Below, in pieces: positions 21,462 to 32,302 of a stretch of 64,000 bases of DNA. The DNA comes from Diphasiastrum complanatum. Its lineage: Eukaryota; Streptophyta; Lycopodiopsida; Lycopodiales; Lycopodiaceae. Position numbers and translations under genes: made by a program. The notes below the pieces were generated by a model, which saw only the letters and a program-made list of their open reading frames with translations, had not been told where the DNA came from and ran no database searches. The number at the start of each line of letters is the position of its first letter. Within the stretch, counting starts at the first letter, position 1. Where the stretch lies: contig CM055104.1 in the NCBI GenBank assembly GCA_029204225.1, positions 27,455,253 to 27,519,252 of the forward strand, read 5' to 3'.

Positions 21462-21870
21462 AATGAAGAAACAACACGTTTCTGACTACAAAGCCTTGTT
21501 AGCTTTCAGCCCTCCGCCTGACGCGAAACAGAAAGACCACAAACACGAAAGTCAAAGGAGATGAACACGAAAGACTCACAAACGAAACACAAATGAAAAT
21601 GAAAGATTCACAAACGAAAATCTTTTGCGGTCTGGCACGAGAATCTTTTGCGGTCCAGTACAAGAAAAATGCAAACGACCAAAAACGAAACCAACGATGG
21701 AAACGAAACCAACGATGGAAATGAATCCAACGATGGAAATGAAACCAACGACGGAAATGAAACTAACGTCGTAAAAACCTTCTCCTGCGCTTCACTTTCC
21801 AAAGAGTAACAACGAAATTAAGCAAGTACTCAGAAGTACAGATGTCTGAATAGTAATAGTTCATCCTATG
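21462..21870 (+). repeat. Displaced 3' terminal DNA of family C
   Basis: Homologous to 9405-9712 at the 3' end of Copia-C1 (shared TACAAAGCCTTG.TAGCTTTCAG and CAGAAGTACAGA). Here it lies upstream of the C2 protease rather than downstream of RNase H. Compared with C1 it is poorer in CpG (TTCGCGAA has become CACAAACGAA-type sequence) and carries an 18-bp minisatellite. The order suggests a head-to-tail junction or rearrangement of two family-C copies. Confidence 0.75.
21687..21771 (+). repeat. 18-bp minisatellite, 4.7 units
   Basis: Units at 21,687, 21,705, 21,723, 21,741 and a partial at 21,759, consensus GAAACCAACGATGGAAAT, with one or two changes between units. The homologous place in C1 (about 9,620-9,645) has a single diverged unit, so the array expanded in this copy. 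Confidence 0.9.
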
Positions 21871-21949
21871 TCGAGGAGCCCGAGAGTTAGAAATGGGCGA
21901 AGAAAGAACGAACAGAAATTATTCGACCGCCTACATCTATAAAAATGTG

Positions 21950-24517
21950 TGCAGCATCAACATCTGATACACATGAGGTGATTCTAGATTCAGGAGCCAC
22001 CTCACACTTCATGACATCAAGACGAATAATGTCTAATTTCAAAAGTGCAGATCCTTCAAGATTCATAGTTCTTGGAGATGGATCTAAGCATAAAGTGAAC
22101 AGTATTGGTTCACTATGACTCAACACCAATGACAGAGACAGACGACTTGAAGACGTTCTGTTCGTGCCTACTCTGCAACAAGACTTGCTCTCTGTAGCAA
22201 GAATAGCAGATGCAGGGATGCGTGTGACATTTTATGACGAAGCATGCAACGTGATTGATGGCAGTACTAGTACATTGATCGCTCAAGGCAGAGGAAAAAA
22301 AAATCTATATCATCTGAAGGTACGCCTACCTACAGATCAGGTGCATTAGACTCATGATGACTCGCCAGACACTCTGTGGCACAGAAGACTCTGCCACATG
22401 AACTCAATGGCACTTTATCAAGCAAGCCATCATGGAGCGATAACAGGGGTCAGCATCTCGAATGCAACCAGTTCAACCACTTGTGATGCATGTTTGAAAG
22501 GCAAGATGTCACGCACTCCATTCGTCAAAGACTCTTACAAAAGGACAAAGATTCTAGAGCTGGTGCACTCTGACATCTGCGGTCCATTCAACTTGATCTC
22601 AGTGGGAGGTTCAAAATATTATATAACCTTCATTGATGATTATAGCAGGTTTGCCAAAGTGTATTTTATTCAGAATAAATCTGAAGAACTCGATAAATTC
22701 ACAGAATATGTGAATTGGACTGAGAGATGCACAAGCAGCAAGGTGAAGCAGATCAGAATAGATCGAGGTGGCAAATATATCTCAAATCGCTTCACTGACT
22801 TCTGCAATGATAGTGGCATCATTCACAGAAGAACTGCAACCTACACATCGCAGCACAATGGTGTTGCTAAATGAAAGAACAAGACCCTGATGGAAGCAGC
22901 CAGATGCATGATGGCATACTCGAAGGCTCCAAGGGCACTATGGCTGAAGCAGTAGCTATAGCCGCATACATCCAGAATAGGATAGGTAAATCTGGTGTTC
23001 CTCACACGACACCACATGAGCTATGGTGGGGTAGAAAGCCCAATTTGTCTCACGTCAGAATATATGGCTGTGCAACATATGCACATATTCCTGATAAGCT
23101 TCACAAGAAGCTTGATGAGAAAGCCTAGAAAGGATTTCTAGTAGGTTATGACAATAGTTCGTCATACTATAGAATCTACATGCCAGACACGAACACTATG
23201 AAAACAGTGATAGCAGATTCATGAGGTAGCCTACTACTACAGTTCATGTAAACCAAGATGGTTTTGGACCGAGCAGAGCAAACAAAGGCAAAGGCATTGC
23301 TATCCCAGGAGGATCTCCTAGAAGGTCGACAAGACCACGAAGAGTGTCAGCAAGATATGTTCCACATCAGAAGAGTTTTGCAGATTCAGTGGCGAACCAC
23401 AAACTTTCGAGGAAGCGATTGAAAGTCCAGAGAAGGACAAATGGATCCAAGCCATGAACGAAGAGATGGAGTCCATGAGGAAGAACCAAATATGGAAGTT
23501 GGAGCCAAGACTGTCAAATGCAAATGGGTCTTCAAACTCAAATATGGACCAAATGGGAACATCACGAAATACGAGGCAAGACTGGTAGCAAAGGGATTTT
23601 CTCAGAGATATGGTATTGACTACTCTGAAACCTTCTCTCCTATTTTCAAACATTCGTCCCTACGTTTGTTATTTGCATATGCAGTAGCTTATGACCTCAG
23701 GATCCACATTGTGGACGAGAAGACAGCCTTCTTGCATGGCGAACTAGACGAAGAGGTCTATATGGATCAACCCCCAGGATATGTCTCGAATTCACTTCCT
23801 GACTATGAATGCAGAATGCACATAAGCATCTACGGTCTGAAACAATCAGTCCGACAATGGTACAAGAAGAAAGATCAAGCCCTAAAATCATTAGGATTCA
23901 AGCCTCTGTTGGCTGATTCCAACGTATATATCAGAGTTACAGATGGATAGATCATCATCGTGGTTGTATATTTGGATGACACTCTAATACTTTGCAGGAA
24001 TGAGCAGCAAATCGCTGAAGTGAAGACAGACGTCTCGAAATATTTTGAGATAGTGGATCTGGGAGAAGCCAGGTGTTACCTAAGCTTACAAATTGAAAGG
24101 GACTACGAGGGAGGTAAGTTATATCTTCACCAATCCAGATACATCCAGAAGATCCTAGAGGACCTTGGGATGCTGAACTACAAAGGAGCGAACACTCCAA
24201 TACTTGCAGAGACGGTGCTGACAAATGATGACTATCTGAAGACTGAGGAAGAGAGAGAACAGATGCAGCTCACACCTTTCAGAAAGCTGATAAGATCACT
24301 GATGTACCTTGCTGACAACACACGTCCTGATATTGCTTATGAAGTATTTAGGATGAGCCAATTCTACATGAATCCAAGCTCGACACATTGGAAGATTGCA
24401 AAACGAATTTTGCAATATCTTCAATTAACGAGAGATTATGGCTTGTGCTATTGTCGTGGTGCAGGTTTCAAGATGCTTTTCTATAGTGATGATAGTTGGG
24501 TATCCCTCAAAGACGAT
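21950..24517 (+). pseudogene. Copia-C2 protease-integrase-RT-RNase H remnant
   Basis: Begins at the protease (ILDSGATSHFMTS, about 21,970-22,010) and reads through DGSKHKVNSIGS into the FVPTLQQDLLSVARIADAG block. Pre-integrase and integrase core follow (22,370-23,130), identical to C1 from 22,518 to 23,172 and carrying the same stop at 22,872 and the same frameshift. The linker is shortened by a deletion near 23,210. RT spans about 23,505-24,170 (KCKWVFKLKYGPNG, FLHGELDEEVYM, active site as YLDD near 23,975; stop at 23,947), then the RNase H start (LMYLADNTRPDIAY, HWKIAKRILQYLQ). It is cut at 24,517 by a family-E LTR. Outside the identical tract it differs clearly from C1. Not functional. Confidence 0.92.
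22518..23172 (+). repeat. 655-bp tract identical to 6,766-7,420
   Basis: By eye there is no difference over 655 bp between this tract and 6,766-7,420 (offset 15,752). The flanks diverge at once: about 11 differences in the 155 bp to the left, and at least five in the 35 bp to the right. The tract spans the integrase core, including the shared stop codon and frameshift. Gene conversion, recent shuffling or an assembly error could each explain it. Confidence 0.88.
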
Positions 24518-24953
24518 TGTGAAGATTATTAAAATATTATCTTCCTATCTCGAGTTTGGGACCATGTCCATGGCGATTTCCACTAAATTTCACGCTGTAC
24601 ATAAAAGGAGTGTGAATTGAGCACATATCCTTCTAGTATAGCTCGGATTTGAGTTAGATAGGTTCAATTTTGATGACATGCAGTAGTTTAGATAACATGC
24701 AAAGTCATACTATATGCATGCAAGCCACATGCAATCCGTGCATGCAACATGCAAAGTAGTTTATGTGATCTACACATGTCTAGGTAGTTTTATGAGTTGA
24801 CATGCAGTACATGCAACATCCATGCATGCAGTTACACATGTGGATCTCTGGTAGGTGAATTAGTTTAGTTAAGTGGACTTTCCATGCAACTCCACTATAG
24901 GAATTCGAGTCTCTCTCATGTAGGGAAAGCTGGGCATGTTTTGCCATTATTGT
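24518..24953 (+). repeat. Truncated 5' LTR of family E (Copia-E1)
   Basis: Starts TGTGAAG at 24,518, inside the C2 RNase H, and follows the family-E LTR (complete at 26,994-27,707) to about 24,953, where it jumps directly into RT. The LTR 3' half, PBS, gag, protease and integrase are deleted. It interrupts Copia-C2, so E1 is younger than C2. Confidence 0.85.
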
Positions 24954-26179
24954 TCCAGCTTGATGTTTCTAATGCATTCCTCAATGGTTACCTTGAGGAG
25001 GAGATTTATATGGAGCAGCCTCCAGGTTTTGTGAAGCAAGGTGATGAATCAAAATTTTGTCTTTTGTTCAAAAGTCTGTATGGACTGAAACAGACACCAA
25101 GGTTATGCAAAGCTCAACTCCTATCTCATATCACTCGGATTTTGTCTAAGTGAATATGACTCTTCTTTGTATTATAAGTTTGTAGATAACTTTGTAACTA
25201 TACTTCTCATCTATGTAGATGATATCATTCTTTGTGGAAATAATGAGAAGTTAGTTGAAGAAACTAAGCATGCACTTGGTACTAAGTTTAAGATGTAGGA
25301 CTTAGGAGTTCTTCACTATATTCTAGGCCTTGAAATAGATTTTTGAAAAGGTCATGCATTTATAAGCCAAAGTAGATATGCACTTTCCATGCTTAGGAAA
25401 TTCCATATGGAAAATTGTAAAGGCATAGATACAGCTATGGAGCACACTGTAAAAGTTCCTATAAATCCTTTGAGGACATCACTCTTTATAGGAGTCTTAT
25501 TGGCTCACTTATTTGGTTAACAGTGACTAGGCTTGATCTAAGCTTTTGTGTTCATAAGCTACGTCAACACATGCAGGATCCAAAGTTATATCATTGGAAG
25601 TTGGCTAAAAGAGTCTTGAGGTATATATATTCTACCTTGGATTATGGATTATTCTACAAAGGAGAAGATCTGACGTTGATTGCTTTTTTAGATTCAGATT
25701 TTGTAGGAGACAGGTTGGATAGAAAAGCCACAAGCGCTTACACATATATTTCTTGGAGGGAATTTGGTTTCTTGGCTATCAAAGAAACATGCAACTATTT
25801 CCTTATCATCCTGTGAAGCTGAATACAAATCTCTTACAACCACAACAAAGGAGGTTTTATGGATCAAAAGGCTACTTTTGGAGCTAAAGTGTTATGCAGA
25901 TGAAGATCTTCCAATTATCAAGAATGATAACATTTTTGCTCAGGCTCTTGCAAATAATCCAGTCTTTCATGCAAGGAGCAAGCATATTGAAGTGGCTCAT
26001 CATTTTGTAAGAATAAAAGTCATTGGGAGAGAGATCTCACTGGAACATGTTGCATCTTCATATTGTGCTGCAGATCTTCTCACCAAGCCTCTACTCAAGA
26101 ATGTATTTATGAAGATGAGGCCAAACCTTAGCCTAATTTTGAAGTCTATGTTGATAGGAACATAAATTCTAAGGAGGAG
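24954..26179 (+). pseudogene. Copia-E1 RT-RNase H remnant
   Basis: Starts within RT at [20 protein letters not shown] (about 24,957), then [15 protein letters not shown], a frameshift, YVDDIILCGNN (about 25,213-25,245), stops at 25,296 and 25,345, MENCKGIDTAMEHTVKVP, and RNase H from about 25,495: WLTVTRLDLSFCVHK, DSDFVGDRLDRKATSAY, then a one-base insertion in ACACATATATTTC that shifts the frame, LSKKHATISLSSCEAEYKSL, FHARSKHIEVAHHFV, ASSYCAADLLTKPL. It ends in AAGGAGGAG before an LTR. Compared with E2, the insertion is specific to E1 and its tandem duplicate. Confidence 0.9.
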
Positions 26180-27262
26180 CGTGAAGATTATTTATCTCAA
26201 GTTTGGGGCCATGTCCATGGTGATTTCTACTAGATTTCCTGTTGTACATAAAAGGAGTGTGAATTGAGCACATATCATTCTAGCTCGGATTTGAGTTAGA
26301 TAGGTTCAATTTTAATGACATGCAGTAGTTTATATAACATGCAAAGTCATATTGTATGCATGCAAGCCACATGCAATTAGTGCATGCAACATGCAAAGTA
26401 GTTTATGTGATCTACATATGTCTAGGCAGTTTTATGAGTTGACATGCACCTTGGATTATGGATTATTATACAAAGGAGAAGATCTGACGTTGATTGCTTT
26501 TTTAGATTCGGATTTTGTAGGAGACAGATTGGATAGAAAAGCCACAAGCGCTTACACATATATTTCTTGGAGGGAATTTGGTTTCTTGGCTATCAAAGAA
26601 ACATGCAACTATTTCCTTATCATCCTGTGAAACTGAATACAAATCTCTTACAACCACAACAAAGGAGATTTTATGGATCAAAAGGCTACTTTTGGAGCTA
26701 AAGTGTTATGCAGATGAAGATCTTCCAATTATCAAGAATGATAACATTTCTGCTCAGGCTCTTGCAAATAATCCAGTCTTTCATGCAAGGAGCAAGCATA
26801 TTGAAGTGGCTCATCATTTTGTAAGAATAAAAGTCATTGGGAGAGAGATCTCACTGGAACATGTTGCATCTTCATATTGTGCTGCAGATCTTCTCACCAA
26901 GCCTCTACTCAAGAATGTATTTATGAAGATGAGGTCAAACCTTGGCCTAATTTTGAAGTCTATGTTGATAGGAACATAAATTCTAAGGAGGAGCGTGAAG
27001 ATTATTTATCTCAAGTTTGGGGCCATGTCAATGGTGATTTCTACTAAATTTCATGTTGTACATAAAAGGAGTGTGAATTGAGCACATATCATTCTAGTGT
27101 AGCTCGGATTTGAGTTAGATAGGTTCAATTTTGATGACATGCAGTAGTTTAGATAACATGCAAAGTCATACTGTATGCATGCAAGCCACATGCAATCAGT
27201 GCATGCAACATGCAAAGTAGTTTATGTGATCTACATATGTCTAGGCAGTTTTATGAGTTGAC
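25635..27262 (+). repeat. Tandem duplication of RNase H plus LTR start, unit about 814 bp
   Basis: Bases 25,635-26,448 and 26,449-27,262 are near-identical direct repeats. Unit 1 runs from RNase H (CTTGGATTATGGATTATT) through the purine tract into the first 268 bp of the LTR. It then jumps back (GAGTTGACATGCA|CCTTGG at about 26,448) to the same RNase H point. Both carry the same frameshifting base, so the duplication followed inactivation. Confidence 0.9.
26449..26993 (+). pseudogene. Duplicated RNase H of Copia-E1
   Basis: Second copy of the E1 RNase H C-terminal two thirds (DSDFVGDRLDRKATSAY, shifted frame, LSKKHATISLSSCETEYKSL, DNISAQALANNPVFHARSKH, ADLLTKPL, MRSNLGLILKSM). The protein in frame 26,578-26,979 differs from 25,764-26,165 at about five residues. 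It has no RT in front and cannot act alone. Confidence 0.9.
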
Positions 27263-27707
27263 ATGCAGTGCATGCAACATCCATGCATGCAGTTACACAT
27301 GTGGATCTCTGGAGGTGAATTAGTTCAGTTAAGTGGACTTTCCATGCAACTCCACTGTAGGAATTCGAGTCTCTCTCATGTAGGGAAAGCTGGGCATGTT
27401 TTGCCATATTGTGAATATTGAGATTTTGGTGTTTTGGACTCACTATCTCTCTACCCCAGTTTTCTATGCTTGATTTTTTCTCTCTACTCGAGAGCAGCCT
27501 CTTTTTCCCATACTGAATACTTAGAATTATTTTTTATATTCATTTCTCATAGTGAAGAGTTAGATTTTTTCATCAGATGTATGCCATTGTGCTCTTGCAT
27601 TAGATTTTTCAAGCATATTGTTCTTTGATCAATCTTGTGCAATCACAACACCTCAGTAAGATCCTGTAGGGTGTGTGGTGAAGTTCACACGTGCTAAAAA
27701 CTTCACA
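26994..27707 (+). repeat. Complete LTR of family E (3' LTR of Copia-E1)
   Basis: 714 bp from CGTGAAG (TGTGAAG in the 24,518 copy) to CTTCACA, 7-bp inverted termini, directly after a purine tract AAGGAGGAG. It ends where the minus-strand Copia-E2 LTR fragment starts a few bases later, so the two elements meet tail to tail. Confidence 0.9.
27138..27293 (+). promoter_or_regulatory. Cluster of about ten CATGCA (RY-type) motifs in the LTR
   Basis: Within about 155 bp of U3 I count ten CATGCA hexamers, two of them overlapping in CATGCATGCA. The cluster recurs in the other E LTR copies (24,677-24,830; 26,318-26,447; minus strand 27,720-27,800). CATGCA is the core of the RY element bound by plant B3-domain seed regulators, so an enhancer role is possible. 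That role is inferred. Confidence 0.5.
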
Positions 27708-27712
27708 TCACA

Positions 27713-27918
27713 GAAACTACTTTGCATGTTGCATGCACTAATTGCATGTGGCTTGCATTTATACAGTATGACTTTGCATGTTATCTAAACTACTGCATGT
27801 CATCAAAATTGAACCTATCTAACTCAAATTCGAGCTATACTAGAAGGATATGTGCTCAATTCACACTCCTTTTATGTACAACATGAAATTTAGTGTAATC
27901 ACCATGGACATGGTCCCT
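27713..27918 (-). repeat. Truncated 3' LTR of Copia-E2
   Basis: Minus-strand E-LTR segment, corresponding to about positions 27,015-27,210 of the complete copy. Both ends are lost: the RNase H end and LTR start on one side (27,918) and the LTR 3' two thirds on the other (27,713). Confidence 0.82.
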
Positions 27919-29340
27919 AACAAAATGATGAGCCACTTCAATATGCTTGCATGAAAGACTGGATAATTTGCAAGAGCCTGAGCAGAAATGTTATCATTAT
28001 TGATAATTGGAAGATCTTCATCTGCATAACACTTTAGCTCCAAAAGTAGCCTTTTGATCCATAAAATCTCCTTTGTTGTGGTTGTAAGAGATTTGTATTC
28101 AGCTTCATAGGATGATAAAGAAACAGTTGCCTACTTCTTTGATAGCCAAAAAACCAAGTTCCCTCCAAGAAATATAGTGTAAGCACTTGTGGATTTCCTA
28201 TCCAACCTGTCTCCTACAAAATTTGAATCTGAAAAAGCAATCAAAGTCAGATCTTCTCCTTTGTAGAATAATCCATAATCCAAGGTAGAAGATATATACC
28301 TCAAAACTCTTTTAGCCAACTTCCAATGATATAACTTTGGATCCTGCATGTGTTGACTTAGCTTATGGACACAAAAGCTTAGATCAGGCCTAGTCACTGT
28401 TAACCAAATAAGTGAGCCAATAAGACTCCTATAAAGAGTGATGTCCACAAAGGATTTTTCATCATCTTTCATAGGAACTTTTACAGTGTGCTCCAAAGGT
28501 GTATCTATGCCTTTACAGTTTTCCATATGGAATCTCCTGAGCATGGAAAGTGCATATCTACTTTGGCTTATAAATGCATGACCTTTCCAAAAATCTATTT
28601 CAAGGCCTAGAATATAGTGGAAAACTCCTAAGTCCTGCATTTTAAACTCAGTACCAAGTGCATGCTTAGTTTCTTCAACTAACTTCTCATTATTTCCACA
28701 AAGAATGATATCATCTACATAGATGAGAATTATAATTACAAAGTTATCTACAAACTTATAATACAGAGAAGGGTCATATTCACTTAGACAAAATCCGAGT
28801 GATATGAGATAGAGTTGAGTCTTGCATACCAAGACCTTGGTGCCTGTTTCAGTCCATACAAACTTTCGAACAAAAGACAAACTTTTGATTCATCACCTTC
28901 CTTGACAAAACCTGGAGGTTGCTCCATGTAAATATCCTCCTCAAGGTAACCATTGAGAAATGCATTAGAAACATCAAGCTAGAACATACTCCAACATGCA
29001 AAAGATACGAGAATTTGAATTGTTACCATCTTTGCAACTGGTGCAAAGGTGTCTTCATAATCATGACCTTGATTTGTGAGTAGCCTTTGGCACAAAGTCT
29101 TGTTTTATACTTATTGATAGATCCATCATGATTATACTTGATTCTGAATACCCACTTACATCCAATCACATGCATGTTGTTTGGTGGCTCCACAAGCTCC
29201 CATGTGTTGTTTGACATCAAGGCTTCAAACTCTTGGGTCATTACTTCAACCCACTCTTTGGATTGAAGTGCTTCTTGGACATCCTTAGGCTCTTCATCTA
29301 ATATGAAAAGTGCATGATAGGAAGTTTCACCTTCCACTTG
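27919..29340 (-). pseudogene. Copia-E2 reverse transcriptase-RNase H
   Basis: The best preserved copia catalytic block here. From upstream: the RT lead-in ALMSNNTWELVEPPNNM and CKWVFRIKYNHDGSINKYK (about 29,220-29,100), a disrupted middle with the [18 protein letters not shown] block near 28,960-28,900, then a 249-codon frame (28,131-28,880) with ILIYVDDIILCGNNEK, MENCKGIDTPLEHTVKVP, IGSLIWLTVTRPDLSFCVHK and DSNFVGDRLDRKSTSAYTIF (the frame-shifting base of E1 is absent). The RNase H C-terminus (ADEDLPIINNDNISAQALAN) follows and is joined to LTR DNA at 27,918. Stops lie near 28,131 and 28,980 and frameshifts near 28,880 and 29,060. Polymerase catalytic residues are present but the protein cannot be made whole. 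Confidence 0.92.
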
Positions 29341-30340
29341 CCTTCCTTCAGCATCATATGTGAGCCTGCTTGGCTCAGATCTTGCTCATGTAGATCTTCT
29401 TGGTGTGGTAGCTTGAATTTGCTCCTCCTCAAGCCTCGACCTCACCTCTTCTTGAACAACATCAAGATTAATAATTGATCTTGCATTAGACTACTTGACC
29501 TGTGCATCATCCAAGTTAAACTTCCGATCTTTATGGAAGATCACATCTCTACTAACAACATTTTTGTCAATAGAGAGAAGATAAACTTTGTATGCATTTT
29601 TAGTGGATGCATATCCTACAAAGATTCCTTTAACTGCACTAGGATCTTCCTTCTTCCTAGTTTCTAGAGGCACATGCACAAAGCATACACAGCCAAAAAT
29701 CCTAAGTTGATCTACCTTAGGCTTTTTCTTATACAACATCTCAAATGGTGTCTTTCCTCCTATTGCAAGATTTGAAAGCCTATTACAAAGATAGTTTGCA
29801 CATGCAACTGCCTCTCCCCAAAATTCTTTTAGGTAGAGAATCTTCTAGCCTAATGGCTTTTGCACGTTCACACAAAGTTCTATTTTTTCTCTCAGCAACT
29901 CCATTTTGTTGAGTAGTATATGAACAAGAAAACTCTCTTTGAATACCCTCTCTCTCACAAAAGTCTTTAAACTTATTGGAAGTGTATTCTCCTCCACTAT
30001 CACTTCTCAAAGCTTTTAACTTGAAAGGAAACTGCTTTTCTACATAAGCTTTGAAAGTAAGCAAAACATCATAGACCATGGCTTTTGAAGACAACATATA
30101 GATCCAAGATTATCTTTATAATCATCTACAAAAGAGACAAAGTAGTTTGCTCCTCCTTTGCTCTTAGTTGATGAGAAATAAACATCAGAGTGCACAAGTT
30201 CAAATGGTTGCTTTGTCTTGATACTTGATCTAGGAAAAGGCCTTCTGTGTGATTTTGCCAGCACACAAGCTTCACAAGGTAGAAGCTCCTTTGACAGTGT
30301 CTTTGGTAGACCAACAACTTTTCCTTCTTTGACCATAGAT
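29341..30340 (-). pseudogene. Copia-E2 integrase and linker
   Basis: Minus strand. The pre-integrase Cys pair (CEACVLAKSHRRPF) and HSDVYFSSTKSKGGANYF carry the first catalytic Asp (about 30,270-30,140). A frameshift near 30,110 follows. ALRSDSGGEYTSNKFKDF holds the second Asp and TTQQNGVAERKNRTLCERAK the catalytic Glu (about 30,020-29,860). After another frameshift comes LYKKKPKVDQLRIFGCVCF, PLETRKKEDPSA and GIFVGYASTKNAYKVY, then the linker with DVIFHKDRKF. All three DDE residues are visible, though in separate frames. Confidence 0.9.
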
Positions 30341-31510
30341 TACATGGCTTTGAAATTGGGATGTCCCAATCTCTTGTGCCATAGATCCTCCTATAGAACC
30401 TTGGTCCATAAGCAATATCTGAAATGTTAGCACTCTTCCTAGAATCTAGTTTGTACAACTTACCAATTCTAGATCCTGTAGTAATAACTTCATTTTCTCT
30501 TGAGATTATACACTTGTCAGCTTGAAACTTGACATCCAATCCACTATCAAACAACTGTCCTACACTAATGAGACTCTTAGTCAATCTAGGTACATACAGT
30601 ACATCATGTATGCAAAAATATTTTGATGATGATGCATGCAATGGAATACTACCTATTCCTTCAATCCTACACTCTACATCATTAGCAGTATAGATTGATC
30701 TTTTTGCACCTAGATATGGCATGAGATTAGTGAAAGAGTTTCTAGAACTAGATATATGGAAACTAGCCCCACTATCTATCCACCAGACTTCTTCATTCTT
30801 AAAAAGAAAAGATGTAGACATCATTAATGTATCCTCTCTTTCACTCTCTACACCCTCACACTCATCCTCATTAGTAAGGTTAGCTTGCTTACATTGGTTC
30901 TTCTTCTTGAAACAATTTGATGCATAACAGAAAAACACTTGATCTTTGACAGCTTCTTCTTGCCACTTGATGTTGCAGCTTGTGAGGACTGATCCTCACC
31001 ACCTTCTTTGGCTTTGTCCTTCTTGAAGTGTTGTTGTCCTTTGCCCTTGCCTCTTGACTTGTCTCTGATGAAGAGTGCTTTGTCATCTCCGCCATCTTTC
31101 AATGAAAGTCTGTTGATCATCAACATCTTGTTCTCCTGCCTGATTTCTTCAGCAATGAGAATACCTTGCAGTGTCTCCAAGGATGGAAGGTCCTCTCTGA
31201 CAGCATAAGTCGGCACAATATTGTCATACTCATCTCTAGTCCATTTAGGACTACTTGAACAAGTTCAGTGTTCTTAAGAGCATCACTAATACCAGCTAAT
31301 TCTTGATGAAGGTCCTTAACTCTCATGACATATGATGAAGCACTCTCATCTACTCTCTGATAACTTAGAAATATTTGATTTCTAAGTGTAAGAAATCAAG
31401 AAGTATTTTTTATTTCATAGATTGTTTTTAGAGTATCCCAAGCTTCCTTGGTAGTGGTGCATGTACTGATCTCTCTTAACACTTCATTGGTAACATTCAT
31501 TTTAGGAACT
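30341..31510 (-). pseudogene. Copia-E2 gag-protease
   Basis: Gag from about 31,505 (MNVTNEVLREISTCTTTKEAW, DTLKTIYEIKNTS, DESASSYVMRVKDLHQEL, MINRLSLKDGGDDKALF); its first part is missing. The zinc knuckle is damaged: its first Cys pair and central GHxA are lost, leaving CYASNCFKKKNQ near 30,925. Protease motif VWWIDSGASFHISSSRNSF lies near 30,790-30,735, followed by VPRLTKSLISVGQLFDSG and the pre-integrase lead-in (TGSRIGKLYKLDS). It is split over four frames. Nucleic-acid packaging would be lost with the knuckle. Confidence 0.88.
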
Positions 31511-32006
31511 TACTTTCAACTCAAAAACAGTAATATGTGTGAAATGAAAAGTCTAAGATCTCCACTTCTATCCAATTCTTCTTGATTGACACTGAAAGAT
31601 GATGAAATTGGTGAAAAAGACAGATGTGTGCTCACTTTGGCATATCCCACGAGTTGAGTACCCTCTCAAACTCTCTGATTGCCTAAAACTCTTCTAAAAA
31701 CAAATCAAATTGATTTAGAAACAAAAGGAGCACATTCCACCCTTCAATACCTATCCAACAAGCTATAGAACATCAAATTTGGATTGGTATTGAGAAGTAG
31801 CACTCATTAATGAGGGCTGATTTCACACGTGTGAGCTCTCTGTCCATACAGAGCTCTGCTGGATCAGATCAGCCTTGATTTGATCCACATATGATTCACA
31901 AATAGCTTGTCTCTCAATGAGTTTGGATCCCTCTCCCAAATCCGAGTTCCTGCAAGTAAAAACATTGATGATCTGATGTATACACCTCACCTCTTCAAAG
32001 CATGAA
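31511..32006 (-). other. Copia-E2 5' leader
   Basis: Non-coding DNA between the PBS (32,007-32,018) and gag on the minus strand. Nothing else is recognisable in it. Confidence 0.6.
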
Positions 32007-32018
32007 GCTCTGATACCA
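32007..32018 (-). other. Primer-binding site of Copia-E2
   Basis: Reading minus, TGGTATCAGAGC follows the LTR end TTTCACA exactly. Perfect match to the plant initiator tRNA-Met type site. Confidence 0.93.
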
Positions 32019-32302
32019 TGTGAAATTTTTAGCACGTGTGAACTTCACCACACACCCTACAGGATCTTATTGAGGTGTTGTGATTGCACAAGATTGATCA
32101 AATAACAATATGCTTGAAAAATCTAAGGCAAGAGCACAATGGCATACATCTGATGAAAAAATCTAACTCCTCACTATGAGAAATGAATGTCAAAACTAAG
32201 TGCTCCGTATGGAAAAAAAATAGGCTGCTCTCAGGTAGAGAGAGAATCAAGCATAGAAAACTCGAGTAGAGAGAGAATGAGTCCAAAACACCAAAATCTC
32301 TC
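32019..32302 (-). repeat. 5' LTR 3'-half of Copia-E2
   Basis: Matches 27,425-27,707 of the complete E LTR. The U3 half is missing: homology stops at CACCAAAATCTC (32,302), beyond which an unrelated plus-strand fragment begins. Confidence 0.88.
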
